Below are positions 41,719 to 49,342 of a DNA stretch of 64,000 nucleotides, piece by piece. A model generated the notes under the pieces. The model was not told where the DNA came from, did no database searches, and saw nothing but the letters and a program-made list of their open reading frames with translations. Each line of letters opens with the position of its first letter. Position 1 is the stretch's first letter. This DNA comes from CAVZVZ01 sp963778895 (GTDB lineage: Bacteria; Actinomycetota; Acidimicrobiia; Acidimicrobiales; Acidimicrobilacustridaceae), in the NCBI GenBank assembly GCA_963778895.1, contig CAVZVZ010000001.1, forward strand, positions 310,001 through 374,000, read 5' to 3'. A program made the translations under genes and the position numbers.

Positions 41719-42435
41719 CTAGGCGCTGTCGCCGTTGTCGCTGATGTCAGCGGTCTCTGGAATCTCGACGGTCTCGATCAGTTCGGCGGTTTCGGTGACC
41801 TCACCATTTTCGACGACGTCCGCGGCTACGACGATCTCGACCACCTCGGTGATCTCGCCGGTCTCGATCTCGCCGTCGGCAATCCGTTTCAGTTCGGCCT
41901 CGTGAGCCGCTTGGGCCTTCTTGTCCGGTGCGAGAACCATCGTCATGTTGCGGCCGTCGAGCTTCGGGAAGACCTCGACTCGTCCGGTGTTGGCCACGTG
42001 CTCAGCCACGTTGTCGAGGATGCGCTTGCCCAACTCGGGATGCTGCATCTCGCGACCACGGAACATGATCGTGACCTTCACCTTGTGACCTTCACCCAGG
42101 AACCGCTCGACTCGACGCGTCTTGGTTTCGAAGTCGGCCACCCCGATCTTGGGGCGGTACTTCATCTCCTTGACGACGACGTTCGTGCTCTTCTTCCGCG
42201 ATTCCTTCGCCCGCTGGGCGGCCTGGTACTTGTACCGGCCGTAGTCCATGATCCGGCACACGGGTGGGTTGGCCTTGTCGGCCACCTCGACCAGGTCGAG
42301 GCCCAATTCGCGAGCCTTCGTCAGTGCCTCGGGCAAGGGCTTGATGCCCAATTGATCACCGTCGGGACCGATGAGGCGAACCTCGCGGGCACGGATGCGG
42401 TCGTTGATCTTGGGTTCGTCGCTGGCGGCTGCTAT
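41719..42435 (-). CDS. infC: Translation initiation factor IF-3, probable AUA start, long acidic tail
   Basis: Binds the 30S subunit and checks start codons. The N domain runs INDRIRAREVRLIGPDGDQL, GIKPLPEALTKARELGLDLV, VCRIMDYGRYKYQAAQRAKE; the C domain KYRPKIGVADFETKTRRVER, KVKVTIMFRGREMQHPELG. No ATG, GTG or TTG lies between an in-frame TGA (42444-42442) and the conserved N-terminus. An ATA at 42435 sits 9 nt after AGGAG. A rare start codon is the classic autoregulated feature of infC. The protein is 238 residues, about 55 longer than usual, with an acidic tail (GEIETGEITEVVEI and so on). Confidence 0.93.
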   Translation of the reverse strand: MAAASDEPKINDRIRAREVRLIGPDGDQLGIKPLPEALTKARELGLDLVEVADKANPPVCRIMDYGRYKYQAAQRAKESRKKSTNVVVKEMKYRPKIGVADFETKTRRVERFLGEGHKVKVTIMFRGREMQHPELGKRILDNVAEHVANTGRVEVFPKLDGRNMTMVLAPDKKAQAAHEAELKRIADGEIETGEITEVVEIVVAADVVENGEVTETAELIETVEIPETADISDNGDSA

Positions 42436-42505
42436 CGCCGTTCACTCCTGGTCAATGCGCTTCTCTTCTCCTTGGCGCTGGGGCTGGGCGGCGGCCGTTG
42501 CGTTG

Positions 42506-42547
42506 CCAAAAACGAACGAAGCGGACGCCGGGAAAGCCGACGCCCGC
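42506..42547 (-). terminator. Attenuator-like hairpin in the infC leader
   Basis: On the minus strand GCGGGCGTCGG pairs with CCGGCGTCCGC (11 bp, two G-U), loop CTTTC, followed by TTCGTTCGTTTTTGG. No minus-strand gene ends here, since DUF1844 upstream is divergent, so it most likely regulates infC-rpmI-rplT by premature termination. Confidence 0.55.
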
Positions 42548-42650
42548 ACCCACCGACGCTGCGGTCGGCTGTGGGAATCGACCCGGGCGCACGGTGAACC
42601 TGGTGGCCGGGTGGGGGCAGAGCCCCGCTTTCCTTCAGTTGTGACGCCGT

Positions 42651-42656
42651 AGAGTA
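42651..42656 (-). promoter_or_regulatory. Candidate -10 box for infC-rpmI-rplT
   Basis: TACTCT on the minus strand, giving a leader of about 210 nt that contains the hairpin at 42506-42547. No clear -35. The 313-nt gap 42436-42748 holds no gene and seems to be this leader plus the divergent DUF1844 upstream region. Confidence 0.35.
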
Positions 42657-42748
42657 CCAGCCGACGCCCTGAACATCGACATCCGCCCCGCTCGCCCGAC
42701 GACCTGATCCCGTCGCGAGCAGGGGCCCGACGAAAGAAGCGTGCACCC

Positions 42749-43178
42749 ATGAGCTCTGTGGACCCCAGGTGGCGAGGTGCCTGTCGATCGCAACCCGCCA
42801 GCCCGAGCCAGCCTCCGTCGACGAGGGCGTGTCCGGGCGGGTCGGGCGGTCCGAGCCTCGACGATCTGAGCCCCGAGGAGCGGGCCCAGGCCGAGGAGAT
42901 GATCGCCGAGATGGCCGAGGTGCAGCGCCAGGTGCTGGCCGCGCCGGCCGCCCAGGTCGTCACCAACCACATCGCCGGCTTCTACGAGCTCGCGGCCCTG
43001 CACCTTTCCGCAGGAGCAGCCGAAGTTCGCCGAAGCGCAGCTGGCGATCGACGCCATGGCCGCGGTGATCAACGCCGTCGGCGACCGGCTGGGCGAGAAC
43101 GCGAGCCCGCTGCGGGACGCGCTCTCGCAGCTGCAGACCGCCTTCGTGCAACGCAAGAACGAGGCGAGCTCGGCCTGA
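42749..43178 (+). CDS. DUF1844 family protein, about four frameshifts
   Basis: A small (about 141 residues after repair) actinobacterial protein of unknown function. Read through the shifts it gives LWTPGGEVPVDRNPPA, then LDDLSPEERAQAEEMIAEMA, QVVTNHIAGFYELAALHL and FAEAQLAIDAMAAVINAVGD. The first repair (near 42755) restores the N-terminal LWTPGGE typical of the family; others fall near 42810, 42845 and 43008. Helical throughout. It is divergent from infC and convergent with the cold-shock-like gene. In relatives it often accompanies infC. Confidence 0.75.
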
Positions 43179-43200
43179 CGCTCGGCTCAGGCGCTCGGGT

Positions 43201-43405
43201 CTACGCCGGCTTCAGGCCGGCGGCCTCCCATTGACCGCGACGCCCGGGCACCACGTCGAACGCGACCGTCGCTGCCCACCTCGATGGTGCGGGTGCCGTC
43301 GGCGATGGCGGTGCAGTGGAAGAAGTAGCTCCGCGCCGTCGTCGATTCGCACCGAGCCGATACCCTGCGGCGTCGTCGAACTGCGACGACCTCGCCCGTC
43401 TTCAT
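43201..43405 (-). CDS. Cold-shock-domain-like protein, four frameshifts
   Basis: No single frame shows this gene. After removing one base at each of four places (near 43382, 43358, 43323, 43270) the strand from ATG 43405 to TAG 43201 reads 66 residues: MKTGEVVAFDDAAGYGSVRI, DDGAELLFHCTAIADGTRTI, then EVGATVAFDVVPGRRGQWEA and AGLKPA. This is a cold-shock-type OB fold, although the usual aromatic RNP motifs are replaced by GYGSVRI and LFHCTAI. The ATG is 2 nt after the hisG stop, so it is the last gene of that pair. The product may bind RNA. Confidence 0.7.
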
Positions 43406-43407
43406 CG

Positions 43408-44287
43408 TCAGTGGACGATCTTCGAGATCGGTAGCTCGATGATGTCGGTGGCCCCCGCGTCGCTCGAGCGCGGGGATGAGAACGTTGATGGTGGCTTTGG
43501 GCACCACGGTCTCGACCGCGTAGCCCGCGCCGGCGTACAGCTCGTTCACCGTCGGCGACTTCATCGACGGCAACAGGTCGATCACCTTGTCGAGGCGGTC
43601 ACCGGGCACGTTGAGCTTCACCAGCACCTTGCCGCGCGCCTCGAGCACGCCCTCGAGCAGCGTGCGCACCTGATGCATGGCGTGTTGCTTCTCGGGGTTC
43701 GTCGTAGCTCGCCGGATTGGCGACCAGCTCGGTGTGCGAGACGAGGACGGTGTCGATGATCTTGAGACCGGCGGCACGCAGCGCGCGACCGGTCTCGGTG
43801 AGGTCGACGATGCAGTCGACGATGTCCGGCACCTTGGCCTCGGTGGCGCCGTACGACAGGCGGATGTCGGCCTCGATGCCCTTGCTCCTCGAAGAACCGC
43901 CGCGTCAGCTCCGGGTACTCGGTCGAGACGCGCACGCCGTCGCGAAGGTCGCCCGCGTCTGGCAGCCGGCGAATCGTCCGGAACGGCAACCACGATGCGC
44001 ACCGGGTTGTCGCTGGCCTTCGAGTAGTGCAGCTCACCGAGCGAGACCACGTCGCTGCCGGTCTCCTCGACCCAGTCGCGACCGGTGATGCCGAGATCGA
44101 ACAGGCCCTCGCTCACGTACTGCGGAATCTCTTGCGGCCGCAGGATGCGGACTTCGTCGATACGCGGGTCGACGATGTCAGCTCGATAGGTGACTACCGA
44201 ATCGCGACGGACCCGCAGATCGGCCGCCTCGAACAGCTCGAGCGTGGGTTTCTCGAGTGATCCCTTGGGCAATACCAGCCGGAGCAT
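43408..44287 (-). CDS. hisG: ATP phosphoribosyltransferase, long form, four frameshifts
   Basis: First enzyme of histidine synthesis. MLRLVLPKGSLEKPTLELFE leads; EGLFDLGITGRDWVEETGSD follows; extra bases near 43982, 43888, 43702 and 43468 separate VRVSTEYPELTRRFFEE, the PRPP loop region AKVPDIVDCIVDLTETGRAL, HAMHQVRTLLEGVLEARGKV and the C-terminal GATDIIELPISKIVH. The last 75 residues (SPTVNELYAGAGYAVETVVP) are the regulatory ACT-like domain, so it is the long, histidine-inhibited HisG; repaired length 291. The other his genes are not in the window. Confidence 0.92.
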
Positions 44288-44295
44288 GGCCGACA

Positions 44296-44301
44296 ACGCT
44301 A
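44296..44301 (-). promoter_or_regulatory. -10 box of hisG (leaderless)
   Basis: TAGCGT on the minus strand ends 8 nt before the hisG ATG; no Shine-Dalgarno lies between. The same hexamer precedes mihF and the RsmC-like gene at nearly the same distance. Confidence 0.45.
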
Positions 44302-44361
44302 CCTGGCGAACCAGGGGCTTCCCGCATCAGATGATCCGGCCAGAGCGACCGACCGGCGCCG

Positions 44362-44367
44362 TAGTGT
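44362..44367 (+). promoter_or_regulatory. -10 box of the VIT-family gene (leaderless)
   Basis: TAGTGT ends 6 nt before the ATG at 44374 (spacer GGCGGC), with no ribosome-binding site. Confidence 0.45.
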
Positions 44368-44373
44368 GGCGGC

Positions 44374-45066
44374 ATGCAGCACATCGAACGGCATCGCAGC
44401 CACCGGGCGAGCTGGTTGCGAGCGGGCGTGTTGGGTGCGAACGACGGCATCGTCTCCACGGCGAGCCTGGTGCTCGGTGTCGCCGCCGCTGACACGAGTC
44501 GTTCGGTCATCCTCACGGCCGGTATGGCCGGACTGGTCGCCGGCGCGCTGTCGATGGCGGTCGGTGAATACGTGTCGGTGAGCTCCCAGCGCGACACCGA
44601 ACGGGCCGACATCGCCAAGGAGCGCATGGAGCTGGCCACCACGCCCGAGCGCGAACTGGCCGAGCTCACCGCCATCTATCGCCACAAGGGCCTGTCCCCA
44701 CCCTTGGCGCGGCAAGTCGCCGAGGAGCTCTCGGCCGGCGACGTGTTGAAGGTTCATCTCGCCGAAGAACTCGGCATCACCGACGAGACGATGGCCCGCC
44801 CGGTGCAGGCGATGGTCGTATCGATGGTTTCGTTCGCAATCGGTGCAGCACTGCCACTGAGCGCCATGGCTGCCGCGTCGGCGGCGACACGGGCCTGGAT
44901 CACCGTGGGCGTCGCGTTGATCGCGCTGGTGGTGTTGGGTGCGACCGGTGCCCGCCTCGGCGGCGCACCACGCGGGCGCGCCTCCCTGCGGGTGCTCATC
45001 GGCGGTGCGGGTGCGATGGCGCTCACCGCGCTCGTCGGCAAGCTGTTCGGCGCCGCGATCGGCTAG
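44374..45066 (+). CDS. VIT1/CCC1-family iron or manganese transporter
   Basis: 230 residues, intact, membrane protein with five likely helices. WLRAGVLGANDGIVSTASLV is the family signature in helix 1, and TAGMAGLVAGALSMAVGEYV the second helix. A cytoplasmic helical linker contains Glu-rich metal-binding segments (ERELAELTAIYRHKG, EELGITDE). The last three helices follow (MVVSMVSFAIGAALPLSAMA onward). The family moves Fe(II) or Mn(II) out of the cytoplasm. It stands alone on the + strand between hisG and ribH. Confidence 0.88.
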   Translation: MQHIERHRSHRASWLRAGVLGANDGIVSTASLVLGVAAADTSRSVILTAGMAGLVAGALSMAVGEYVSVSSQRDTERADIAKERMELATTPERELAELTAIYRHKGLSPPLARQVAEELSAGDVLKVHLAEELGITDETMARPVQAMVVSMVSFAIGAALPLSAMAAASAATRAWITVGVALIALVVLGATGARLGGAPRGRASLRVLIGGAGAMALTALVGKLFGAAIG

Positions 45067-45077
45067 CGGACCTGGCC

Positions 45078-45126
45078 GAAATTGGCGCCTCGTTGGACAC
45101 ATGTCGTCCCAGCAGGCGCCAATTTC
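45078..45126. terminator. 13-bp inverted repeat between VIT gene and ribH
   Basis: GAAATTGGCGCCT (45078-45090) is repeated inverted at 45114-45126 around a 23-nt loop. It sits between two convergent gene ends, so a shared terminator is likely, although the loop is long. TTTC follows on the + side. Confidence 0.45.
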
Positions 45127-45140
45127 TTTCGGGTGGGGTG

Positions 45141-45629
45141 TCAGCCGGCGCGGAGCTTGCGGAGTAGGTCGACCATCTCGATGACGGTGCGCGCCGACTC
45201 CTCGCCCTTGTTGTCCTTCTCGTCGGAACGCTCGAGGGCCTGTTCGAGGTTCTCGGTCGTGAGCACACCGAACACGATCGGCACACCAGTGGCGAGCTGC
45301 GCGTCCTGGATGCCACGAGCACATTCACCGGCGACGTATTCGAAATGCGGTGTGTCGCCGCGAATGACCGCACCGAGGGTGACCACGCCATCGAACCGGC
45401 CGGTCTCGGCCATGGTCTTGGCCGTGATCGGGATCTCGAACGCGCCCGGTACCCACGCAATGGTCACGTCGGCCTCGCTCACCCCATGCACGGCGAAACC
45501 GTTGGCCACGCCGTCGAGCAACCGGTCGGTGATCAGGTCGTTGAAGCGTCCGCACACCACGCCGAACCGCATGCCTTTGCCGCTCACGTCACCCTCTATG
45601 GCCTTCGCAGCCCGGAAGTTAGAGGACAT
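45141..45629 (-). CDS. ribH: 6,7-dimethyl-8-ribityllumazine synthase
   Basis: Penultimate step of riboflavin synthesis. 162 residues, intact: AKAIEGDVSGKGMRFGVVCG, RFNDLITDRLLDGVANGFAV, VPGAFEIPITAKTMAETGRF, LGAVIRGDTPHFEYVAGECA (with the catalytic His) and FGVLTTENLEQALERSDEKD, NKGEE. The ATG at 45629 is chosen since the conserved IEGDVSG lies upstream of the next Met; it overlaps the ribBA stop by 11 nt. Last gene of the rib operon. Confidence 0.95.
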   Translation of the reverse strand: MSSNFRAAKAIEGDVSGKGMRFGVVCGRFNDLITDRLLDGVANGFAVHGVSEADVTIAWVPGAFEIPITAKTMAETGRFDGVVTLGAVIRGDTPHFEYVAGECARGIQDAQLATGVPIVFGVLTTENLEQALERSDEKDNKGEESARTVIEMVDLLRKLRAG

Positions 45630-46905
45630 CGTCGAGTCCTTCGATGAGATGACCCATGCGCTCGCGCTTGGTCCGCAGGTACTTGATGTTCTCCGGATTC
45701 GGCACGGCGATGAGCGGCACGCGTTCGACGATCTCGAGGCCGAAGCCGTCGAGGCCGCCGTACTTGGCGGGATTGTTGGTGAGCAGTCGCATGGTCGTGA
45801 TGCCCAGATCGACCAAGATCTGAGCGCCGATGCCGTACTCGCGGCTGTCGACGGGCAAGCCGAGCTGCACGTTGGCATCGACGGTGTCCGCGCCTTGATC
45901 CTGCAGGTTGTAGGCGCGGATCTTGTGGCCGATGCCGATGCCCCGGCCCTCGTGCCCGCGTAGATAGACGAGCACCCCGAGACCGCTCTCCGCGATCGCC
46001 TTCATCGCGTGGTCGAGCTGCACGCCGCAGTCGCAGCGCAGTGAACCGAACACGTCACCGGTCAGGCATTCGCTGTGGACCCGCACGAGTACGTCGTCCT
46101 CGCCCTGCACCGCGCCCCGCACGAGCGCGACGTGTTGCTCACCATCGAGGAGCGACTCGTACACGTAGCACGTGAAGTCGCCCCACTCGGTCGGGATGCG
46201 TGCTTCCGCGATGCGCTTGACGAGCTTCTCGGTCTGGCGCCGATAGCGAATCAGCTCGGCGATCGAGATCATCAGCAGGTCGTGTTCCTTGCAGAACTCG
46301 ACCAGGTCGGGCACTCGCGCCATCGACCCGTCGTCGTTCACGATCTCGCACAGGACACCGGCGGGATAGAGGCCCGCCATACGGGCCAGATCCACGGCGG
46401 CCTCCGTGTGGCCGGCCCGCTTGAGCGAACCGCCGTCGGAGTACCGCAGCGGGAAGATGTGGCCGGGGCGCGCCAGATCGCCGGGCCGAGTGGCCGGGTC
46501 GATCAGTGACTGGATGGTGTTCGCACGATCGGCAGCCGAGATGCCCGTGGTGGTGCCGTGGCGATGGTCGACGCTGTAGGTGAACGCCGTACGTTGCGCT
46601 TCGGTGTTCGTGATGTCGCGAACCATCAGTGGGATGTCGAGCTCGTCCAAGCGCTCGCCCGTGAGCGGCACGCAGATCACACCCGAGGTATGGCGGACGA
46701 AGAAGGCGATCTTCTCGGGCGTGGCGGCCTCGGCCGCCATGATCAGATCGCCCTCGTTCTCACGGTCCTCGTCGTCGACCACCACGATGATCTCGCCACG
46801 GGAGATGGCGGCCACAGCTTCGGGGATCGAGGTGAACGCATCTGCGTACTTGGTTCGACTTCCCGGCGACACCGGTTCTCCTTGCTCGGTTCGGGCCGGC
46901 ATCAT
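45619..46905 (-). CDS. ribBA: 3,4-dihydroxy-2-butanone-4-phosphate synthase / GTP cyclohydrolase II
   Basis: Bifunctional, 428 residues, intact. The RibB part (about 20-225) has VVDDEDRENEGDLIMAAEAA, SGVICVPLTGERLDEL, HIFPLRYSDGG and RAGHTEAAVDL. The RibA part (about 230-428) has VRVHSECLTGDVFGSLRCDC (zinc Cys) and LRGHEGRGIGIGHKIRAYNL. It supplies both precursors of riboflavin. The ATG overlaps the ribE stop (ATGA). Confidence 0.96.
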   Translation of the reverse strand: MMPARTEQGEPVSPGSRTKYADAFTSIPEAVAAISRGEIIVVVDDEDRENEGDLIMAAEAATPEKIAFFVRHTSGVICVPLTGERLDELDIPLMVRDITNTEAQRTAFTYSVDHRHGTTTGISAADRANTIQSLIDPATRPGDLARPGHIFPLRYSDGGSLKRAGHTEAAVDLARMAGLYPAGVLCEIVNDDGSMARVPDLVEFCKEHDLLMISIAELIRYRRQTEKLVKRIAEARIPTEWGDFTCYVYESLLDGEQHVALVRGAVQGEDDVLVRVHSECLTGDVFGSLRCDCGVQLDHAMKAIAESGLGVLVYLRGHEGRGIGIGHKIRAYNLQDQGADTVDANVQLGLPVDSREYGIGAQILVDLGITTMRLLTNNPAKYGGLDGFGLEIVERVPLIAVPNPENIKYLRTKRERMGHLIEGLDDVL

Positions 46906-47498
46906 CGCGCACCGCCCGCGCGGGCTGGCCGCTGGACGTGGGCCTCGATCAGGCGCTCCGCGTACTTGGCCATCACATCAACCTCCAGGTTCACGGAATC
47001 TCCCCTGCCCTTGTGGCCGAGCGTCGTGACCTCGGCGGTATGGGGGATCACCGCCACAGTGAATCCATCATCGAGCGGTTTCACGACCGTCAGGCTCACG
47101 CCGTCGACGGTGATCGAGCCCTTCTCGACCACATAGCGCAACAGATCACCCGGCATCCTCACCTGCAGCTCCGGCACCGGCTCGACGATCTCGCCCACCG
47201 CGTCGACGTGCCCTTGCACGAGATGGCCGCCCAGTCGGTCCGCCAGACGCACGGGGCGCTCGAGGTTCACGGGATCGCCCGGACCGAGCGCACCCAGGTT
47301 CGTGCGGGCGAACGTTTCGTCGCTCACGTCGGCCTCCCACCAGTCGTCGCCGAAGGCCACGACCGTGAGACAGCACCCGTTGACTGCGGTGGAGTCGCCG
47401 ATCTTCACCGCGTCGAGCACAGTCGTCGCGCCGATGCGCAACTTGGCTCCGTCGCGCGACACCACGGAGCCGAGCTCTTCGACAATGCCCGTGAACAT
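46902..47498 (-). CDS. ribE: Riboflavin synthase, alpha chain
   Basis: 198 residues, intact, with two lumazine-binding repeats: MFTGIVEELGSVVSRDG with AVNGCCLTVVAFGDDWWEAD, and GGHLVQGHVDAVGEIVEPVP with VDGVSLTVVKPLDDGFTVAV. It dismutates lumazine to riboflavin. The ATG shares one base with the ribD stop (TGATG) and its own stop overlaps the ribBA start. Confidence 0.96.
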   Translation of the reverse strand: MFTGIVEELGSVVSRDGAKLRIGATTVLDAVKIGDSTAVNGCCLTVVAFGDDWWEADVSDETFARTNLGALGPGDPVNLERPVRLADRLGGHLVQGHVDAVGEIVEPVPELQVRMPGDLLRYVVEKGSITVDGVSLTVVKPLDDGFTVAVIPHTAEVTTLGHKGRGDSVNLEVDVMAKYAERLIEAHVQRPARAGGAR

Positions 47499-48517
47499 CA
47501 GGATGCTCCCTTTGCGAGAGGTTCGAGATCGATCCGTACGTCGTCGCCCAGCCTGCGGACGTCGACGATGCGACCGCGCATGATGTCGGCGATCGTGGAC
47601 GATCCTGCGCCGGCAAACATCGGGCGGGCATCGTCGCCGCCGAACAACGCGGGCGCGAGGTAAAGGACGTACCGGTCCACCAGGCCCGCGGCGTGGAAGT
47701 CATGGGCGACCCGGGCGCCACCTTCGATCATCAGCTGCAGAACACCTTGGTCTCCGAGCTCGTCCAGGACGGTGGTCAGATCGCCGGTCATCTCGATCGC
47801 AGGCTGAACGGCCGCGTCGGTTGCCGCGCTACCGAGCACGACGCGAAGCGGTTCGACATCGTCGGCCTCACCGTCAGGCAGACGAACGGTCAGGGCGGGG
47901 TCGTCGGCGCGCACGGTGCCGGCACCCACGAGGATCGCGTCGCTGTCCGCCCGCAGTCGGTGGGCGTCGAGACGGGCTTCCTCGCCGGTGATCCACTGAC
48001 TCGTGCCGTCCGGCGCCGCAATGCGGCCGTCGAGCGTGGCCGCCAGCTTCAACGCCACGTAGGGCCGCCCGGTCGAGCGGTGCACGAGATAAGGACGCAA
48101 CTGATCGGTGACCTCGGCCGCGCTCACGCCCACCTCGACCTCGATCCCGGCGGCCCGCAGCCGCGCCACACCCTGACCGCCCACCTGGGGATCGGGGTCG
48201 ATCAAGCCGACGACGACGCGGGCCACGCCGGCGGCGATCAGCGCGTCGGCGCACGGCGGCGTGTGCCCGTGGTGCGAACACGGCTCGAGCGTCGTGAACA
48301 CGGTCCCCCGGCGAGCGCGAGAACCGGCGGCGTGCAGGGCCACCACTTCGGCGTGCGGGCCACGGCGACCATCGGTCGCGCCCTCGAACCCGGGGTGATC
48401 GGCCTCGTCGCCGGGGACCACCACTGCACCGACCCACGGACGAGGCGACACGCGCCGGCGGGCGGTCGCCGCCACCGCGATCGCCCTGCGCATCCGATCC
48501 TCGTCGGTCTGGCCCAC
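47498..48517 (-). CDS. ribD: Riboflavin deaminase / reductase RibD
   Basis: 339 residues, intact. The N-terminal cytidine-deaminase-like domain has GPHAEVVALHAAG and LEPCSHHGHTPPCADALIAA (zinc His and Cys). The C-terminal reductase domain has LKLAATLDGRIAAPDGTSQW and EARLDAHRLRADSDAILVGA. GTG start at 48517 with AGGACGA upstream. First gene of the rib operon, directly behind the FMN riboswitch. Confidence 0.96.
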   Translation of the reverse strand: MGQTDEDRMRRAIAVAATARRRVSPRPWVGAVVVPGDEADHPGFEGATDGRRGPHAEVVALHAAGSRARRGTVFTTLEPCSHHGHTPPCADALIAAGVARVVVGLIDPDPQVGGQGVARLRAAGIEVEVGVSAAEVTDQLRPYLVHRSTGRPYVALKLAATLDGRIAAPDGTSQWITGEEARLDAHRLRADSDAILVGAGTVRADDPALTVRLPDGEADDVEPLRVVLGSAATDAAVQPAIEMTGDLTTVLDELGDQGVLQLMIEGGARVAHDFHAAGLVDRYVLYLAPALFGGDDARPMFAGAGSSTIADIMRGRIVDVRRLGDDVRIDLEPLAKGAS

Positions 48518-48577
48518 TCGGTTCGTCCTGGTCCGTGGGCGCGCGCCCGGTATCCCCGAAGAGGGGCACGCACCCTC

Positions 48578-48695
48578 GCTCTCATCCGGACTTTCACCGT
48601 CGGCCCCGGAGTTCCACCGGATCGGCCCCGAGGCATCGGCCCTGGGGTTCGCGGACTCTCACCGCCGGTTGGGAATTGCACCCGACCCCGCGAGG
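48578..48695 (-). ncRNA. FMN riboswitch (RFN element)
   Basis: The minus strand carries the conserved RFN order: GGGTCGGGTGCAATTCCCAA, CCGGCGGTGAGAGTCCGCGA, CCGGTGGAACTCCGG, CCGACGGTGAAAGTCCGGAT, GAGAG. It ends about 60 nt before the ribD GTG. The region between contains a CCCCTCTTCGGGG hairpin and the self-complementary GGGCGCGCGCCC but no T run, so control is probably at translation. Excess FMN should shut off the whole rib operon. Confidence 0.93.
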
Positions 48696-48767
48696 GGTGC
48701 GGTCACTGTACGACAGGTTGGTGGTCGCGAACAACCACGACCGTTGTCACACACGACCGCCCCACGC

Positions 48768-48819
48768 CGAACCTGCAGCGAGAACGCGCGCCAGGACGAC
48801 CACTTCGGCTGCAGGTTCG
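48768..48819. terminator. 12-bp inverted repeat between mogA and the rib operon
   Basis: CGAACCTGCAGC (48768-48779) is repeated inverted at 48808-48819, with a 28-nt loop. It lies 26 nt downstream of the mogA-like stop on the minus strand. It may end the rsmB-mogA transcript; no T run is seen. Nothing else is visible in 48696-48844. Confidence 0.35.
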
Positions 48820-48844
48820 TCTGATTTGAGGGGTGGACCCTGGG

Positions 48845-49333
48845 TCAGTGCTCGGTGGGGGTGTCGGCCAGGAGGCGCAGGGCGTGGGGCAGCACGTCGA
48901 GGACAGCCTCGAGGCACTCGATCGTGCCCTTGCTCGAGCCCGGTGTGTTGAGGATCAAGGCCTGGCCCCGGGTGCCGGCCACCGCGCGGGAGAGGCGGCC
49001 GAGTGGGCTCACGAGGCGCATGGCCTCGGCCAGCCCCGGTGCCTCACGGTCGAGGATGATCCGCGTGCCTTCGGGCGTCAGGTCGCGAGGGCCGAAGCCC
49101 GTCCCACCCGTGGTGACGATCAGCCCTGCGAAGCCGTCAGCCAACTCGACGAGGGCCTCCCCGACGTTCTCGCGCCCGTCCGCGACCACGTGGGACTCGA
49201 CGACGTCGAAGCCGGCATCGACGAGGCGCTCGCGCAGCACCACGCCCGACTTGTCCTCACGCGTACCCGCAATCACGCCGTCGCTGACCGTGAGGATCTT
49301 GGCCTGTAGACCGGCGGCATCGACCTCGTGCAC
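48845..49333 (-). CDS. mogA: Molybdopterin-binding MogA/MoaB-like protein
   Basis: 162 residues, intact. AKILTVSDGVIAGTREDKSG opens the MoCF domain and LIVTTGGTGFGPRDLTPEGT is the molybdopterin-binding TGGTG signature; APGLAEAMRL and LNTPGSSKGTIECLEAVLDV close it. MogA adenylates molybdopterin before molybdenum insertion; MoaB-type relatives are close, so the symbol is provisional. GTG start at 49333, 9 nt after rsmB. No other molybdenum gene is nearby. Confidence 0.83.
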   Translation of the reverse strand: MHEVDAAGLQAKILTVSDGVIAGTREDKSGVVLRERLVDAGFDVVESHVVADGRENVGEALVELADGFAGLIVTTGGTGFGPRDLTPEGTRIILDREAPGLAEAMRLVSPLGRLSRAVAGTRGQALILNTPGSSKGTIECLEAVLDVLPHALRLLADTPTEH

Positions 49334-49342
49334 GGGCTGACG

